A DNA stretch of 64,000 nucleotides from CAXMQZ01 sp963719055 (lineage in GTDB: Bacteria > Acidobacteriota > Thermoanaerobaculia > Multivoradales > JAHEKO01), in NCBI GenBank assembly GCA_963719055.1, contig CAVRAU010000017.1, forward strand, positions 62,001-126,000. The letters run 5' to 3'. Position 1 is the stretch's first letter; each line of letters begins with the position of its first letter. Positions 37,216 through 46,803 of this stretch are shown here, in pieces. Under the pieces are notes generated by a model. That model searched no databases, was not told the origin of the DNA, and was given only the letters and a program-made list of their open reading frames with translations. The translations under genes were made by a program, and so were the position numbers.

Positions 37216-40116
37216 ATGGCTGAAGCGCTAGACAGCGCCGCGCGTGGCGCGGTGCAGGGCGCCGGTTGGCGTCGTCAGATCAGACGTCTGGGTATTGATC
37301 TGCGTCCGGGAGAAGGGCTGCCCGCTGGGCTGCTCTTTTTCTGCCTGTTTCTTCTCCTGACCTTTCAGATTGCCACCAAGACGGTTCGGCAATCCACGTT
37401 CATCGATTCTCTGGGGGCCTCACGGCTGCCCCTGGTATACCTCCTGGTCGCTCTGTCCTCCTATCCAGTTCTGCGGCTCTACAATCGATTTGTCGATCGA
37501 GTGCGCGTCGAGCAGCTGCTGACGATCACTTGTCTGACGGTTGCCGGCGCCATGATGGTTTTCTGGCAGCTGATGCAGCGACCCTGGGCCTGGGTCGCGG
37601 TCCTGTTCTACCTCTTCACCTCGATTGTCTACGGACTGCTGGGTAGCCAATTCTGGCTGCTCGCCAACCATCTGTTCGATCCGCGCCAGGCGAAACGTCT
37701 GTTCGGTTTCATCGGTGCCGGAGCCCTGCTGGGCGGAATTCTGGGTGGCCAGATCGCTCGCCTGGCCAGCACATCCTTCGGCACCGGTGCGGTACCGCTG
37801 ATCTCGGCATTTCTCCTGGTCGGGGTGGCCCTTCTCATGTCTCGGGTCGGATCCTTCGGGACGGCGGAAGAGCAGGTCGACAGCCATCGCGAGAGCAAGC
37901 TGGAGAGAGCGCGCGGCGGTTTTCAGATTCTCCGCCAATCCCGGCCTCTTCAGACCATCGCCGGGGTGGTGGTTCTCACCATCATGGTGGCCCAGATCGT
38001 CGATCTGCAGTTCAACTGGGCAGTGGAGCAGACGACGTCGACCCTCGATGAGCGCACCGCTTTTTTCGGCAATTTCTTCAGCGCCATGGGAATCGCGGCT
38101 TTCATCTTTCAGTTGGTGTTCACCTCCCGGATTCACCGATCCCGGGGTATCGGCTTCGCTTTGCGGGTCTTGCCCGTCACCATGGGCGTGGGCACCATCG
38201 CTTTGTTTGCGGCCGCCGGCTTTCTGCCCGAGATGCTGGTGATGGCCGCCCTGATCCTCAAGGTCGGTGAAAGCGGGTTGCGCTATTCGCTGGATCAATC
38301 CACTCGCGAGTTGCTGTTTCTGCCAATCCCGTCGCGCCTGCGGGTGAAGGCCAAGGCCTTCATCGATGTGTTCATTCAGCGTGTGGCCAAGGGCTTGGCA
38401 GCCCTGCTTCTGCTGCCGGTGACCTTCGGGTTGATCACTGCTGTCGAGGCCGGCTGGATCTCCCTGGTTCTGATCGCTGTCTGGCTGATCGTCATCGTCT
38501 CGGCGTCGAAAGAGTACGTGCGGGCTTTTCGTGAGCTACTCAAGGAGCGCCGAGTGGACCCCGCGGTGCCGGTGGATCTGTCGGACTTGACGACGTTGGA
38601 GCTGCTACTCGAATCTTTGGCCAGTTCCGACAAACGACAGGTTCTCCACGGGTTGGAGCTTCTGGTGGCCAATGGTCGGCGCGACCTGGTGTCACCCCTG
38701 CTGCTGAATCATGATGATGCGGAGGTTCGTCGGCGGACGCTGGTCATCTTGGCGCAGGAGGGTCGGGTCGATCTGGTGCCACAGATCGAACGTCGGCTCG
38801 TCGATGGCGATCCCGATGTGCGAGCCGAGGCCATCCGCACCCTGGTCAGAATGAAGGGTTCGAATGTCGCCGACCTCATGGCACCCAAGCTCGACGATGG
38901 GGACCCGGCGATCCGGGCCGCCGCGGTGGCCTGCCTCACCAATCAGGGCGACGAGGAAGTGCTCGAACGGGTGTCGTCGGTACTCGAGGATCTTCTCGCC
39001 GACGACGACCCGTGGGTTCGTGCGGAGGCTGCCAAGGCCATCGGCACCGTCCATGAACCGAGCTACCAGGGGCACTTGATTCGACTCCTTTACGACGCCG
39101 ATCAGAGAGTCATCCGCGAGGCGATCATCGCCATCCGGCGACGGGTGACGCGCGATGGCTTCAACCCGCTGTATGTGGCAACTCTCGTCTCACTTCTGCA
39201 AAATCGGCGCGTCAAACATGATGCCCGAGAGACCCTGATAGCGCTCGGAGAACCCGCGATCCCCGCCCTGGTTCATTTCATGAACGATCCCGACGAGCCG
39301 ATCTGGGTGCGTCGTGCCCTGCCCAAAGCCATCGCCCGAATCGGCACCCTGGCCGCCAGTCGGGCCCTGTTGGAGGGTCTGGAGAGCGGCGAAGACTCGT
39401 TTCATCGCCGCAAGCTGGTGGAGTCCTTCTCATCGGTCAAGGACTCGCGCACCCTTTGGTCGGAAGCTGCGACACGAATTCGGGGTCAGCTCAGCTTCGA
39501 GGCCAAGCGATTTCTGGAACATCTGGCGGCGCTCGAAGGTCTGGGTCTACAAAGCAAGGGACGGGTCGTGTGCGGCGCCGTCCACTGGGATGGCGAAGAG
39601 GTTCCCACCCTGCTGGATCAGCTCTTGGAAGAGCGAGCTGCCGATTGCTTGCGGAATCTCTTTGGTCTGTTGGCGTTGCTGTATGGTGGCGACCACATGT
39701 GGCCCGCCTATCTCAGCTTGACGAGCGACAACCGGCTCCTGCGGGCACGGGCTCTGGAGTTTCTGGACAACACCCTCGAGGCCTCGATCAAACGTGACAT
39801 CTTCGCGGTCATCGATGACTGCCCGTTGGATGAGAAGCTGCAGCGAGGGGCCAGATACTTTGGCATCAGAGTGCAGTCCAAACTCGCCACACTGGATACC
39901 TATCTGCAGGCCGAAGGAGAACCGGAGTCGGACACCGCAGCTCTGTCCGCGGCCGCGCTCTATGCGGCCCATCAAGAGCGGGTGCCGGGGCTCGAAGCGG
40001 GGATTCGCCGCGTGGCAACGGATGCGATCGACCCGTTCGTCCAGGAAACGGCCACTTGGATCATGCGCCGTCTCGACCTGGAGATCGCGCCCGATCCACA
40101 GACGGAGGCAGGATGA
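37216..40116 (+). CDS. Nucleotide-translocase-like membrane protein with HEAT repeats, copy 1
   Basis: A 966-residue fusion. The N-terminal ~430 residues hold about 12 membrane helices of the NTP/NDP translocase-like (Npt/TLC) branch of the MFS clan: FQIATKTVRQSTFIDSLGAS, FWLLANHLFDPRQAKRLFGF, IGAGALLGGILGGQ, QSTRELLFLPIPSRLRVKAK. From about residue 455 onward HEAT-like repeats follow (for example DAEVRRRTLVILAQEGRVDL, DPDVRAEAIRTLVRMKGSNV, DPAIRAAAVACLTNQGDEEV, DPWVRAEAAKAIGTV). The next gene is a full-length paralogue overlapping it by ATGA. Whether these proteins move nucleotides is unknown; the label is by sequence resemblance. Confidence 0.8.
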   Translation: MAEALDSAARGAVQGAGWRRQIRRLGIDLRPGEGLPAGLLFFCLFLLLTFQIATKTVRQSTFIDSLGASRLPLVYLLVALSSYPVLRLYNRFVDRVRVEQLLTITCLTVAGAMMVFWQLMQRPWAWVAVLFYLFTSIVYGLLGSQFWLLANHLFDPRQAKRLFGFIGAGALLGGILGGQIARLASTSFGTGAVPLISAFLLVGVALLMSRVGSFGTAEEQVDSHRESKLERARGGFQILRQSRPLQTIAGVVVLTIMVAQIVDLQFNWAVEQTTSTLDERTAFFGNFFSAMGIAAFIFQLVFTSRIHRSRGIGFALRVLPVTMGVGTIALFAAAGFLPEMLVMAALILKVGESGLRYSLDQSTRELLFLPIPSRLRVKAKAFIDVFIQRVAKGLAALLLLPVTFGLITAVEAGWISLVLIAVWLIVIVSASKEYVRAFRELLKERRVDPAVPVDLSDLTTLELLLESLASSDKRQVLHGLELLVANGRRDLVSPLLLNHDDAEVRRRTLVILAQEGRVDLVPQIERRLVDGDPDVRAEAIRTLVRMKGSNVADLMAPKLDDGDPAIRAAAVACLTNQGDEEVLERVSSVLEDLLADDDPWVRAEAAKAIGTVHEPSYQGHLIRLLYDADQRVIREAIIAIRRRVTRDGFNPLYVATLVSLLQNRRVKHDARETLIALGEPAIPALVHFMNDPDEPIWVRRALPKAIARIGTLAASRALLEGLESGEDSFHRRKLVESFSSVKDSRTLWSEAATRIRGQLSFEAKRFLEHLAALEGLGLQSKGRVVCGAVHWDGEEVPTLLDQLLEERAADCLRNLFGLLALLYGGDHMWPAYLSLTSDNRLLRARALEFLDNTLEASIKRDIFAVIDDCPLDEKLQRGARYFGIRVQSKLATLDTYLQAEGEPESDTAALSAAALYAAHQERVPGLEAGIRRVATDAIDPFVQETATWIMRRLDLEIAPDPQTEAG

Positions 40117-43013
40117 CGGTGCCGGCAGCCGGACCGGGGTTGCCGACTTCGAGTGGCGTGGGTTGGCGCCGGCTGGCAAGCCGTCTGGGGCTAGACCTGC
40201 GCCCCGGAGAGGGGACGGCAGCTGTCCTGCTGTTCCTGTGCTTCTTCCTTTTTGTCACCTTCCAGTACACGACCAAGGCCGTTCGTCAGTCCTCCTATAT
40301 CGAGGGCCTGGGAGCCGCCAACCTGCCGTGGGTCTTCTTGACGGTAGCGATCTGCTCCTACCCGTTCCTCAGGCTCTATAGCCACTTTGCCGATCGGGTC
40401 GCGAGGCACCATCTGCTGGCCGCCACTTGCGGAATCGTTGCCGCCAGCATGCTGGTCTTCTGGTGGCTGTTTCAGTTCCTGGATGAATGGCGATGGATCC
40501 CCTTCGTTCTCTATGTCTGGATGTCGATTGCCTATGTGATGAACTACAGCCAGTTCTGGTCGTTTTCGAATCACGTCCTCGATCCGCGCCAGGCCAAGCG
40601 TCTGTTCGGCTTCATCGGGGCGGGGGGCCTGTTGGGCGGTATCGCGGGCGGTCAGGTGGCGAAGGTCGTCAGCAGTCTGGCGGACACACGGACCAACTTC
40701 CTGGTTGCCGCAGTCATCCTGGTGCTGGCTGGGGCGCTGATCTATGTCGCCCATCGCCATCGCCCCAGTGACTCTTCCGCGGTAGCCGTTGCCGCGGGGC
40801 CAGCGACTTTGGAGAACGCCAAAGGGGGTTTCGCCGCCATCAAGAGCTCCCGTGAGCTGCAGATGATTGCCGCCATCATGGTGCTCATGACCGTCGTTGC
40901 CCAGGTCGTCGATGTGCAGTTCAACTGGGCAGTCCAACAGGTGACCACCAGCCTGGACGATGCCACCCGGTTCTTTGGCAATTTCTTCAGCATCATGGGT
41001 GTTTCGGCCTTCTTGTTTCAGTTGGCATTCACTTCCCGGATTCACAAGAACCTGGGCGTGGGCTTCGCCATGCGCGTGCTGCCGGTGGCCATGGCGCTGG
41101 GCTCGTCGGCGATTCTGGGGGCTTACTACCTCATGCCGCGGCTACTGCTTGGCAGCGCTCTCCTAGTGAAAGTGGGTGAGAACGGACTCCGCTACTCGCT
41201 GGAGCAATCGACGCGCGAGTTATTGTTTCTGCCAGTGCCCTCGAGGGTCCGGGTCAAGGGCAAGGCGTTTATCGATGTCTTCGTGCAACGGGGGGCCAAG
41301 GGTCTGGCGGCGCTGCTGCTGCTGCCGGTCACCCCGGCGATCGCCCTTGTCAGTCCACCTGTGCTGGCCGGCTGGATCGCTTTTCCACTCATCGGTGTGT
41401 GGCTGGTGGTCACGGTCATCGCCTATCGCGAGTACGTCAACTCCTTCAGGCAGAGCCTGGCGAGAAAAGAGGTCGCTGATGATCACCTCAACATCAGGGA
41501 CAGCAAGACCCTGGCCTTGTTGGTGCAGGCGCTGGGGAGCTCCGATCGACGTCAGGTGATGCAGAGTCTCGACATTCTGGAATCCAACAATCGAACCCAT
41601 CTGGTGCCGCCTCTGCTGCTGTACCACGATGATCCGGAAGTGCGGCATCGAACGCTGGTCATCCTGGCGAAAGCAGGTCGGGTCGATGCGGCGCCACTGA
41701 TCGAGAGGGCGCTGCAGGACGAGGATCCGGAGGTCCGGGCCGAGGCGATTCAGGTCCTGGCCAAGCTGCATGGAGAGGACGCCTGTGAGCTGATGTTGCC
41801 GCGGCTCGCCGATACCAATGCGCCTGTCCGGGCGGCCGCCGTGGCCTGCCTGGCGAATCACGGCAACGATGCCATGGTGGCAGAAGCGACGGACACGCTC
41901 ACGACGCTGCTATCCGATGCAGATCCGGAAGTACGGTGCGAGGCAGCCAAGGCTTTGGGTGCCATCAAGGAGCCCCTCTTCCAGGAGCGGATCATTCAGC
42001 TCCTCTACGACCGCGATATCAGTGTCGTGCGCGAGTCCATTTCCGCGATTCGGCGTCGGGTGGCCCGCGACGGTTTCAACCCGCTCTATATTCCGACCCT
42101 GATCTCGCTTCTGCAGAGTCGCCGGATCAAGCACGAGGCCCGCGAAGCGCTGGTAGCTTTCGGCGAGTCGGCATTGCCTGCCCTGAATCATTTTCTTGGC
42201 GACAGAGACGAACCTGTCTGGGTTCGGCGGGCTCTTCCGATGGCGGTGGCCAAGATCGGCACCCTGGCGGCTGCGACCGCTCTGGCGGAGCGCCTGATGC
42301 AGGACAAGGACGAATTCCAACGCCGGAAGCTGGTGGCAGCTCTGGGAGCGCTGCCTGATGACATTCGGCATTCGATCGATGTGAAGATCGTCGAGGAGCA
42401 GCTCCACCACGAGGCCTGTGCTTATCTCCAGTTGGTGGTGGACCTGAAGGCTCTGGGGATGCTCGACAAGGGCAGGTTCGATGGTCCCTGTGTGATCTGG
42501 AGCAGCGATGTACTGGACCCCAGCCTGGTGGAGCGACTCCTGGCAGAGAGGTTGGACGGACATCTACGAAACCTTTTTGGCCTGCTGGCGGTGATGTATC
42601 CACCTCGCGATGTCTGGGCGTCCTACCGCAGTCTGACCAGCAGACTACCGGCCCTGCGGACACATGCTCTCGAGTACCTGGACAATACCCTGGGAGGCGA
42701 GGTTCGCCGGAATGTCTTTGCGGTGATCGGCGATCAGACCCTGGACGAAAAGCTGCACGTGGCTGAAAGGCAGTTTGGCGCTGAGACCAGGGACAAGGTC
42801 GCGACTCTCGATCGACTTCTCAGCGATGCTGACGAAGAAGATGGATCCGACGAAAATCATCTGACTCTGGCGACGTTGTACACGATCCACACCGATCGGG
42901 TCACCGAGTTGTACAGTCGGGTCGAGAGCATGGTCGAGAACGCCAGCGATCCGTTCGTCGCCGAGACCGCCGGCTGGGTGGCCGGTAGATTGGGTCTCTC
43001 ACCCTCGGCCTAG
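40113..43013 (+). CDS. Nucleotide-translocase-like membrane protein with HEAT repeats, copy 2
   Basis: A 966-residue paralogue of the preceding gene in the same order: soluble N-terminus, about 12 helices (FQYTTKAVRQSSYIEGLGAA, SNHVLDPRQAKRLFGF, IGAGGLLGGIAGGQ, QSTRELLFLPVPSRVRVKGK) and C-terminal HEAT repeats (DPEVRHRTLVILAKAGRVDA, DPEVRAEAIQVLAKLHGEDA, ADPEVRCEAAKALGAIKEP). ATG 40113 overlaps the first gene's stop; an earlier in-frame start lies inside it and is rejected. The two differ throughout, so the duplication is old. Some relatives carry a C-terminal cyclic-nucleotide-binding domain; here that domain is the separate next gene (43145). Confidence 0.8.
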   Translation: MTVPAAGPGLPTSSGVGWRRLASRLGLDLRPGEGTAAVLLFLCFFLFVTFQYTTKAVRQSSYIEGLGAANLPWVFLTVAICSYPFLRLYSHFADRVARHHLLAATCGIVAASMLVFWWLFQFLDEWRWIPFVLYVWMSIAYVMNYSQFWSFSNHVLDPRQAKRLFGFIGAGGLLGGIAGGQVAKVVSSLADTRTNFLVAAVILVLAGALIYVAHRHRPSDSSAVAVAAGPATLENAKGGFAAIKSSRELQMIAAIMVLMTVVAQVVDVQFNWAVQQVTTSLDDATRFFGNFFSIMGVSAFLFQLAFTSRIHKNLGVGFAMRVLPVAMALGSSAILGAYYLMPRLLLGSALLVKVGENGLRYSLEQSTRELLFLPVPSRVRVKGKAFIDVFVQRGAKGLAALLLLPVTPAIALVSPPVLAGWIAFPLIGVWLVVTVIAYREYVNSFRQSLARKEVADDHLNIRDSKTLALLVQALGSSDRRQVMQSLDILESNNRTHLVPPLLLYHDDPEVRHRTLVILAKAGRVDAAPLIERALQDEDPEVRAEAIQVLAKLHGEDACELMLPRLADTNAPVRAAAVACLANHGNDAMVAEATDTLTTLLSDADPEVRCEAAKALGAIKEPLFQERIIQLLYDRDISVVRESISAIRRRVARDGFNPLYIPTLISLLQSRRIKHEAREALVAFGESALPALNHFLGDRDEPVWVRRALPMAVAKIGTLAAATALAERLMQDKDEFQRRKLVAALGALPDDIRHSIDVKIVEEQLHHEACAYLQLVVDLKALGMLDKGRFDGPCVIWSSDVLDPSLVERLLAERLDGHLRNLFGLLAVMYPPRDVWASYRSLTSRLPALRTHALEYLDNTLGGEVRRNVFAVIGDQTLDEKLHVAERQFGAETRDKVATLDRLLSDADEEDGSDENHLTLATLYTIHTDRVTELYSRVESMVENASDPFVAETAGWVAGRLGLSPSA

Positions 43014-43144
43014 GAATATCCGGCGACGGACGGCGTTGTTGAATGTGTAGCTGGGGATACTGGTATCCTTGACGTGAAACAGGCAAACTCTGTGGGTACG
43101 CAGATCCCCATCCGGGGATCAGAGACGATATAGGAGGCTGAGCA

Positions 43145-43564
43145 TTGCCTGAGCTGGCCCGAATAGAAACAGTCGTTTTTCTGCAAAGTGTCGATCTCTT
43201 CTCTTACTGCAAGGCGGAAGAGGTTCTGCGCATCGCCGCGATCGCACGGGAACGATCCTTCGGGGACGGTGAGAAGATCTATGGCGTCAACGATCCGTCC
43301 GATGCTCTGTTTTGCGTGGTGCGAGGCATCGTGAAGGCGGATTCGGCCAACGGTGGATCCCAGCTGTTTCCGCCTCTGAGCACTTTCGGTGGGATCGACA
43401 TTCTGCGCGGGCGACTGCGTACCGACACCGCAACCTCGAATGGTGACAGCCTGCTGTTGGCTATCGACTCGGATGATTTCTTCGATCTGTTATCGAACAA
43501 TATCGACATCGTGAAAGCCTTGTTCCGGCATCTCATTGAGACGCTGCAGCAGGGACAGAACTAG
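43145..43564 (+). CDS. Cyclic-nucleotide-binding domain protein
   Basis: A 139-residue single-domain protein. It starts at TTG 43145, with AGGAGG seven bases upstream, which decides the start. The CAP-type beta roll reads VVFLQSVDLFSYCKAEEVLRIA, ERSFGDGEKIYGVND, DALFCVVRGIVKADSANGG, then a phosphate-cassette region STFGGIDILRGRLRTDTATS and LLLAIDSDDFFDLLSNN. The canonical FGExALL/RxA cassette is degenerate (FGGIDILRGRLRTDTA), so nucleotide binding is doubtful. It has no DNA-binding domain. It is the likely regulatory partner of the two HEAT transporters upstream. Confidence 0.8.
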   Translation: MPELARIETVVFLQSVDLFSYCKAEEVLRIAAIARERSFGDGEKIYGVNDPSDALFCVVRGIVKADSANGGSQLFPPLSTFGGIDILRGRLRTDTATSNGDSLLLAIDSDDFFDLLSNNIDIVKALFRHLIETLQQGQN

Positions 43565-43624
43565 AAGGGAAGGCCCCAATGCTCGACAGGAGACAAGACG
43601 CGAAACCAGTGAGAGGCTGCGAGG

Positions 43625-45769
43625 GTGCTAGCCCTGATTTTCTTTCTAATCCCCGTTGATGCCGCGATCTTTGCGGAGGGAACCGGCTCCGGGCGGGTCG
43701 TGGCCATCGGCGATATCCACGGCGCCTACGACGGCCTGGTGGAGATTCTGCGCGAAGCGGAGCTGATCGACGAAAGCCACCGCTGGATCGGCGGCGGTGC
43801 GACCCTGGTGCAAACCGGAGATCTCGTGGATCGTGGACCGGAGATCCGACAGGTCATGGATCTCATGATGAGCCTGCAACGGCAGGCCGCGGAGCAGGGT
43901 GGCCAGGTGATCGTGCTGATGGGAAACCACGAATCGATGGCTCTCATCGGTGATGTCCAGGACGCCTCTCCCCAGATCCTGGCGAGCTTTGCCAGCGAAG
44001 ACGCGGAGAAGCTGCGTCGCGAGGGCTGGAAGACCTTTGTGAGGTGGATGAACCAGATGGCCCGCTCCCGCGGCGGCGCAAACCTCGATCTCAACCAAGA
44101 GAAGAAGGCGCAGTGGATGACGGAGCACCCGCCAGGCTACTTCGAATACATGCAAGCCATGGGTCCCGAGGGCGAGTATGGCAAGTGGATCATGCAGATG
44201 CCGGTCGTGACGAAGATCGACGACACCATCTTCATGCACGCCGGGATCAGCCCGCAGTACATGGAGATGAGCCTCGACGAGATCAACGAGCTTCACTGGC
44301 AAGAGATCGGCACCTTTGTCGAGAACCGTGAGCAGTTGGCCAAGCAGAAGGTCATTCCCTGGTTCTACAACCTGTACGAGATCAATCAGGCCTTGGTGTA
44401 CCAGTCCCAGAACCCTCCTTTGGAGGAGTACAGGAATTCGAAACAGGCCAAGTTGATTGCCAAGGCAGCCGCTGATTTGAATCGGCTGCAGGCGATCCTG
44501 CTACAGGACAGCCCGTTGTGGTATCGGGGCTATACGAACCTCGGCGAAGCCGAGCTGGAGCAGCATCTGGATGACCTGGAAAAGGCTTACGGTGCTCATC
44601 GGTTCGTGGTCGCCCATTCGCCGATGGCCACCGGCAGCATCCAGGAACGCCTCGCTGGCCGGGTCTTTCTGATCGACACAGGAATGCTTGCCGCCTACTA
44701 CAAGGGCCGGCCCTCGGCTCTGGAAATCGACAACGGCACGTTCTCGGCTCTCTACCCTGCGGGTGAACGACAAGTTCTGGTCAAGCCAGAGAACGACATG
44801 GTGCCGGCCAGCGCGGCCGCCAACAACAATGCTGAGTTGCGGGCACCCCAGCCGCAGCTGGCCGTGTTTCGCAGCAGCCACCGGGGACGATTCACCACGG
44901 TGGCGTATCCGCCCCAGGAGGGCGCTGGCGCCGACATGCACAAGCGGGTTTGGCGAGATCCGTTGGGGAACCCGCTGCCCTTCGAGACCCGTGCGGAGCT
45001 CGAGCAGTTCCTGGCCACGGCGGAAGTGGTGTCGCAGCAGAAGATTCCCAAAGGAGTGACCAAGCCCAAGAAGCTGCTGCTGGAGAAGGATGGCGTGCAG
45101 GTTCACGCCAAATTCAACTATGTCAACAAGTCGGGTCAGCGCGAGAAGATGGCGGATGGGACCGTCGAGATGTATTTCCTGGACAGCTACAAGTCCGATC
45201 TGGCGGCCTACCAATTGAGCAAGCTCCTGGGCATGGAGAGCGTGCCGCCGGGCGTCGCACGCGATGTCGATGGAGAGGACGGTATTGTGCAACTCTGGGT
45301 CGAGGGATTGAATACCTATGAGAACTGGCTGCAGGAAGAAGGGAACACGGGGACTCCCGCCTCGACCTACTTCGACCGACAGCTCAAAGACATGTATACC
45401 TTCGATCTGCTGATCCGCAACACCGATCGCAACCAGGGCAACATCGCCTGGGATGAAGATACCAATCTGTGGCTGATCGATCACACCCGCAGCATGGCGC
45501 GGGACAAGGGTCTGAGAGATCCGAAGAGCTTCAAGGGCTGCTCGGTGCAGCTCTACGATGCCATGAAGGCCCTCAAGGAGAAGGATGTGAAGCAGGCGAT
45601 TTCTCCCTATCTCGGAGAGTTCGAGATCAAGGCCCTCATGCAGCGACGCGACAAGTTGATCAAGCTGATCGACCAGGAGATCAAGAAGGAGGGTCGCGAC
45701 GAGGTGATCTTCGACTATACCGCGCCACCCAAAGGGATGGTCATCAGCTACGACGAAGCGGCAGCCTGA
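43625..45769 (+). CDS. Exported metallophosphatase fused to an atypical kinase-like domain (copy C)
   Basis: A 714-residue two-domain protein. Domain 1 (about 20-380) is a PPP-type metallophosphatase: GDIHG (29-33), GDLVDRGP (65-72), GNHES (100-104), MHAG (204-207) and VAHSPM (329-334), with a long helical insertion, as in Shewanella-like phosphatases. Domain 2 (about 440-705) is the kinase-like family of copies A, B and D: GVTKP (477-481), SYKSDLAAYQLSKLLGMESV, VQLWVEG, LLIRNTDRNQGN (Asp601) and LIDHTRSM (Asp619). The start GTG 43625 gives a hydrophobic but uncharged leader; ATG 43579, one base out of frame and with a GAAGGGAAGG site, would add a basic n-region if an indel is assumed. Opposed kinase and phosphatase activities in one exported chain are inferred. 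Confidence 0.82.
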   Translation: MLALIFFLIPVDAAIFAEGTGSGRVVAIGDIHGAYDGLVEILREAELIDESHRWIGGGATLVQTGDLVDRGPEIRQVMDLMMSLQRQAAEQGGQVIVLMGNHESMALIGDVQDASPQILASFASEDAEKLRREGWKTFVRWMNQMARSRGGANLDLNQEKKAQWMTEHPPGYFEYMQAMGPEGEYGKWIMQMPVVTKIDDTIFMHAGISPQYMEMSLDEINELHWQEIGTFVENREQLAKQKVIPWFYNLYEINQALVYQSQNPPLEEYRNSKQAKLIAKAAADLNRLQAILLQDSPLWYRGYTNLGEAELEQHLDDLEKAYGAHRFVVAHSPMATGSIQERLAGRVFLIDTGMLAAYYKGRPSALEIDNGTFSALYPAGERQVLVKPENDMVPASAAANNNAELRAPQPQLAVFRSSHRGRFTTVAYPPQEGAGADMHKRVWRDPLGNPLPFETRAELEQFLATAEVVSQQKIPKGVTKPKKLLLEKDGVQVHAKFNYVNKSGQREKMADGTVEMYFLDSYKSDLAAYQLSKLLGMESVPPGVARDVDGEDGIVQLWVEGLNTYENWLQEEGNTGTPASTYFDRQLKDMYTFDLLIRNTDRNQGNIAWDEDTNLWLIDHTRSMARDKGLRDPKSFKGCSVQLYDAMKALKEKDVKQAISPYLGEFEIKALMQRRDKLIKLIDQEIKKEGRDEVIFDYTAPPKGMVISYDEAAA

Positions 45770-45900
45770 ACCGGGCAGGCGTTGGAAACAACACACCGCC
45801 TGATCACGTAAACGTCCTTGACGTCATTGAGGATCCGATTCGCCGGGTCGGCGACCTCGTGCCGCGATGGCGGCACGCCAATCGCAGAGGGAGCGGGACC

Positions 45901-46803
45901 ATGAGAACCAGGCTATGTTTTGTCTTCATCGGAGTCGTCCTCTGTCTGGGAGCGGGTTTCGGCAGAGCCCAGATCGAACGCCCGATCTTTCTGGACAAGG
46001 AGGGCAAGGCGCTACCGATCCAGGACGACGAGGACCTTGTATTTTTTCTGAAAACGGCCAGAGTGACGGCATCCGAGGATATCCCCGTGGGAATCACCAA
46101 GCCGATTCGGTTGGCGCTCAGCCAGGGCGACGTCGAGGCGCGCGCTGTTTTTCATTCGATCATCAAATCCGAGACCAGCATCCGGAGGATGCCCAGCGGC
46201 AGGGCCAGGGGCTATCGCCGAGACAGTTACACCAGTCAGGTCGCGGCCTACGAGATCGGGCTCATGCTGCAGATCCACAACATTCCGCCGACGGCGAAGC
46301 GGATCTTCGACGGTCTCGACGGATCGGTCCAACTGTGGATAGAAAACGCCATGACCGAGCAGCAGAGGCAGGAACAAGGAATCGAGCCGTCGAACTGGCC
46401 TCTGTGGAATCAGCTCTATGCCGACATGAGGGTGTTCGACAATCTTATCAACAACATCGATCGCAATACGGGCAATATGCTTATCGACTCGCAAGGACAT
46501 CTCTGGCTTATCGATCACACGCGGAGCTTTGGCCAGGACAAGACGATCCCCCACCCGGAGGCCCTTACTCGCTGTTCCATCCGGCTCTACGAAGCTCTCC
46601 GGAACCTGGATGAGGACCGTGTCGAAGAGAGAATGAAAAGCATGAAATTGCTGGCACCAGGGGAGATCCGGGCGATCTTTCGTCGCCGGACAGAGCTTCT
46701 GGAGAAGATCGATGATCGGATTCGGCTCCTGGGCGAGGAGAACGTGCTCTTCGACTACGGAGATCCGGAACCAGGCGTCGAGGTCATGAAGGACGTCGGA
46801 TGA
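45901..46803 (+). CDS. Exported atypical kinase-like protein, copy D
   Basis: A 300-residue paralogue with signal peptide (LCFVFIGVVLCLGAGFGRAQ) and start ATG 45901 preceded by GGGAGCGGG; the longer open frame to 45469 overlaps copy C and is rejected. Motifs: DKEGKALPIQDDEDLVFFLK (matching the pre-domain of A and C), VGITKP (63-68), SYTSQVAAYEIGLMLQIHNI, VQLWIENAM, FDNLINNIDRNTGN (Asp187), LWLIDHTRSF (Asp205), and the end LFDYGDPEPG, close to FDYTAPP of copy C. It lies 131 bases after copy C on the same strand. Its stop overlaps a small ORF (46800) that looks like a phosphatase remnant. Confidence 0.77.
   Translation: MRTRLCFVFIGVVLCLGAGFGRAQIERPIFLDKEGKALPIQDDEDLVFFLKTARVTASEDIPVGITKPIRLALSQGDVEARAVFHSIIKSETSIRRMPSGRARGYRRDSYTSQVAAYEIGLMLQIHNIPPTAKRIFDGLDGSVQLWIENAMTEQQRQEQGIEPSNWPLWNQLYADMRVFDNLINNIDRNTGNMLIDSQGHLWLIDHTRSFGQDKTIPHPEALTRCSIRLYEALRNLDEDRVEERMKSMKLLAPGEIRAIFRRRTELLEKIDDRIRLLGEENVLFDYGDPEPGVEVMKDVG

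Noticed and set aside
43145..43564. CRP/FNR-type transcription factor
   Set aside because: Only the nucleotide-binding beta roll is present; there is no helix-turn-helix domain.
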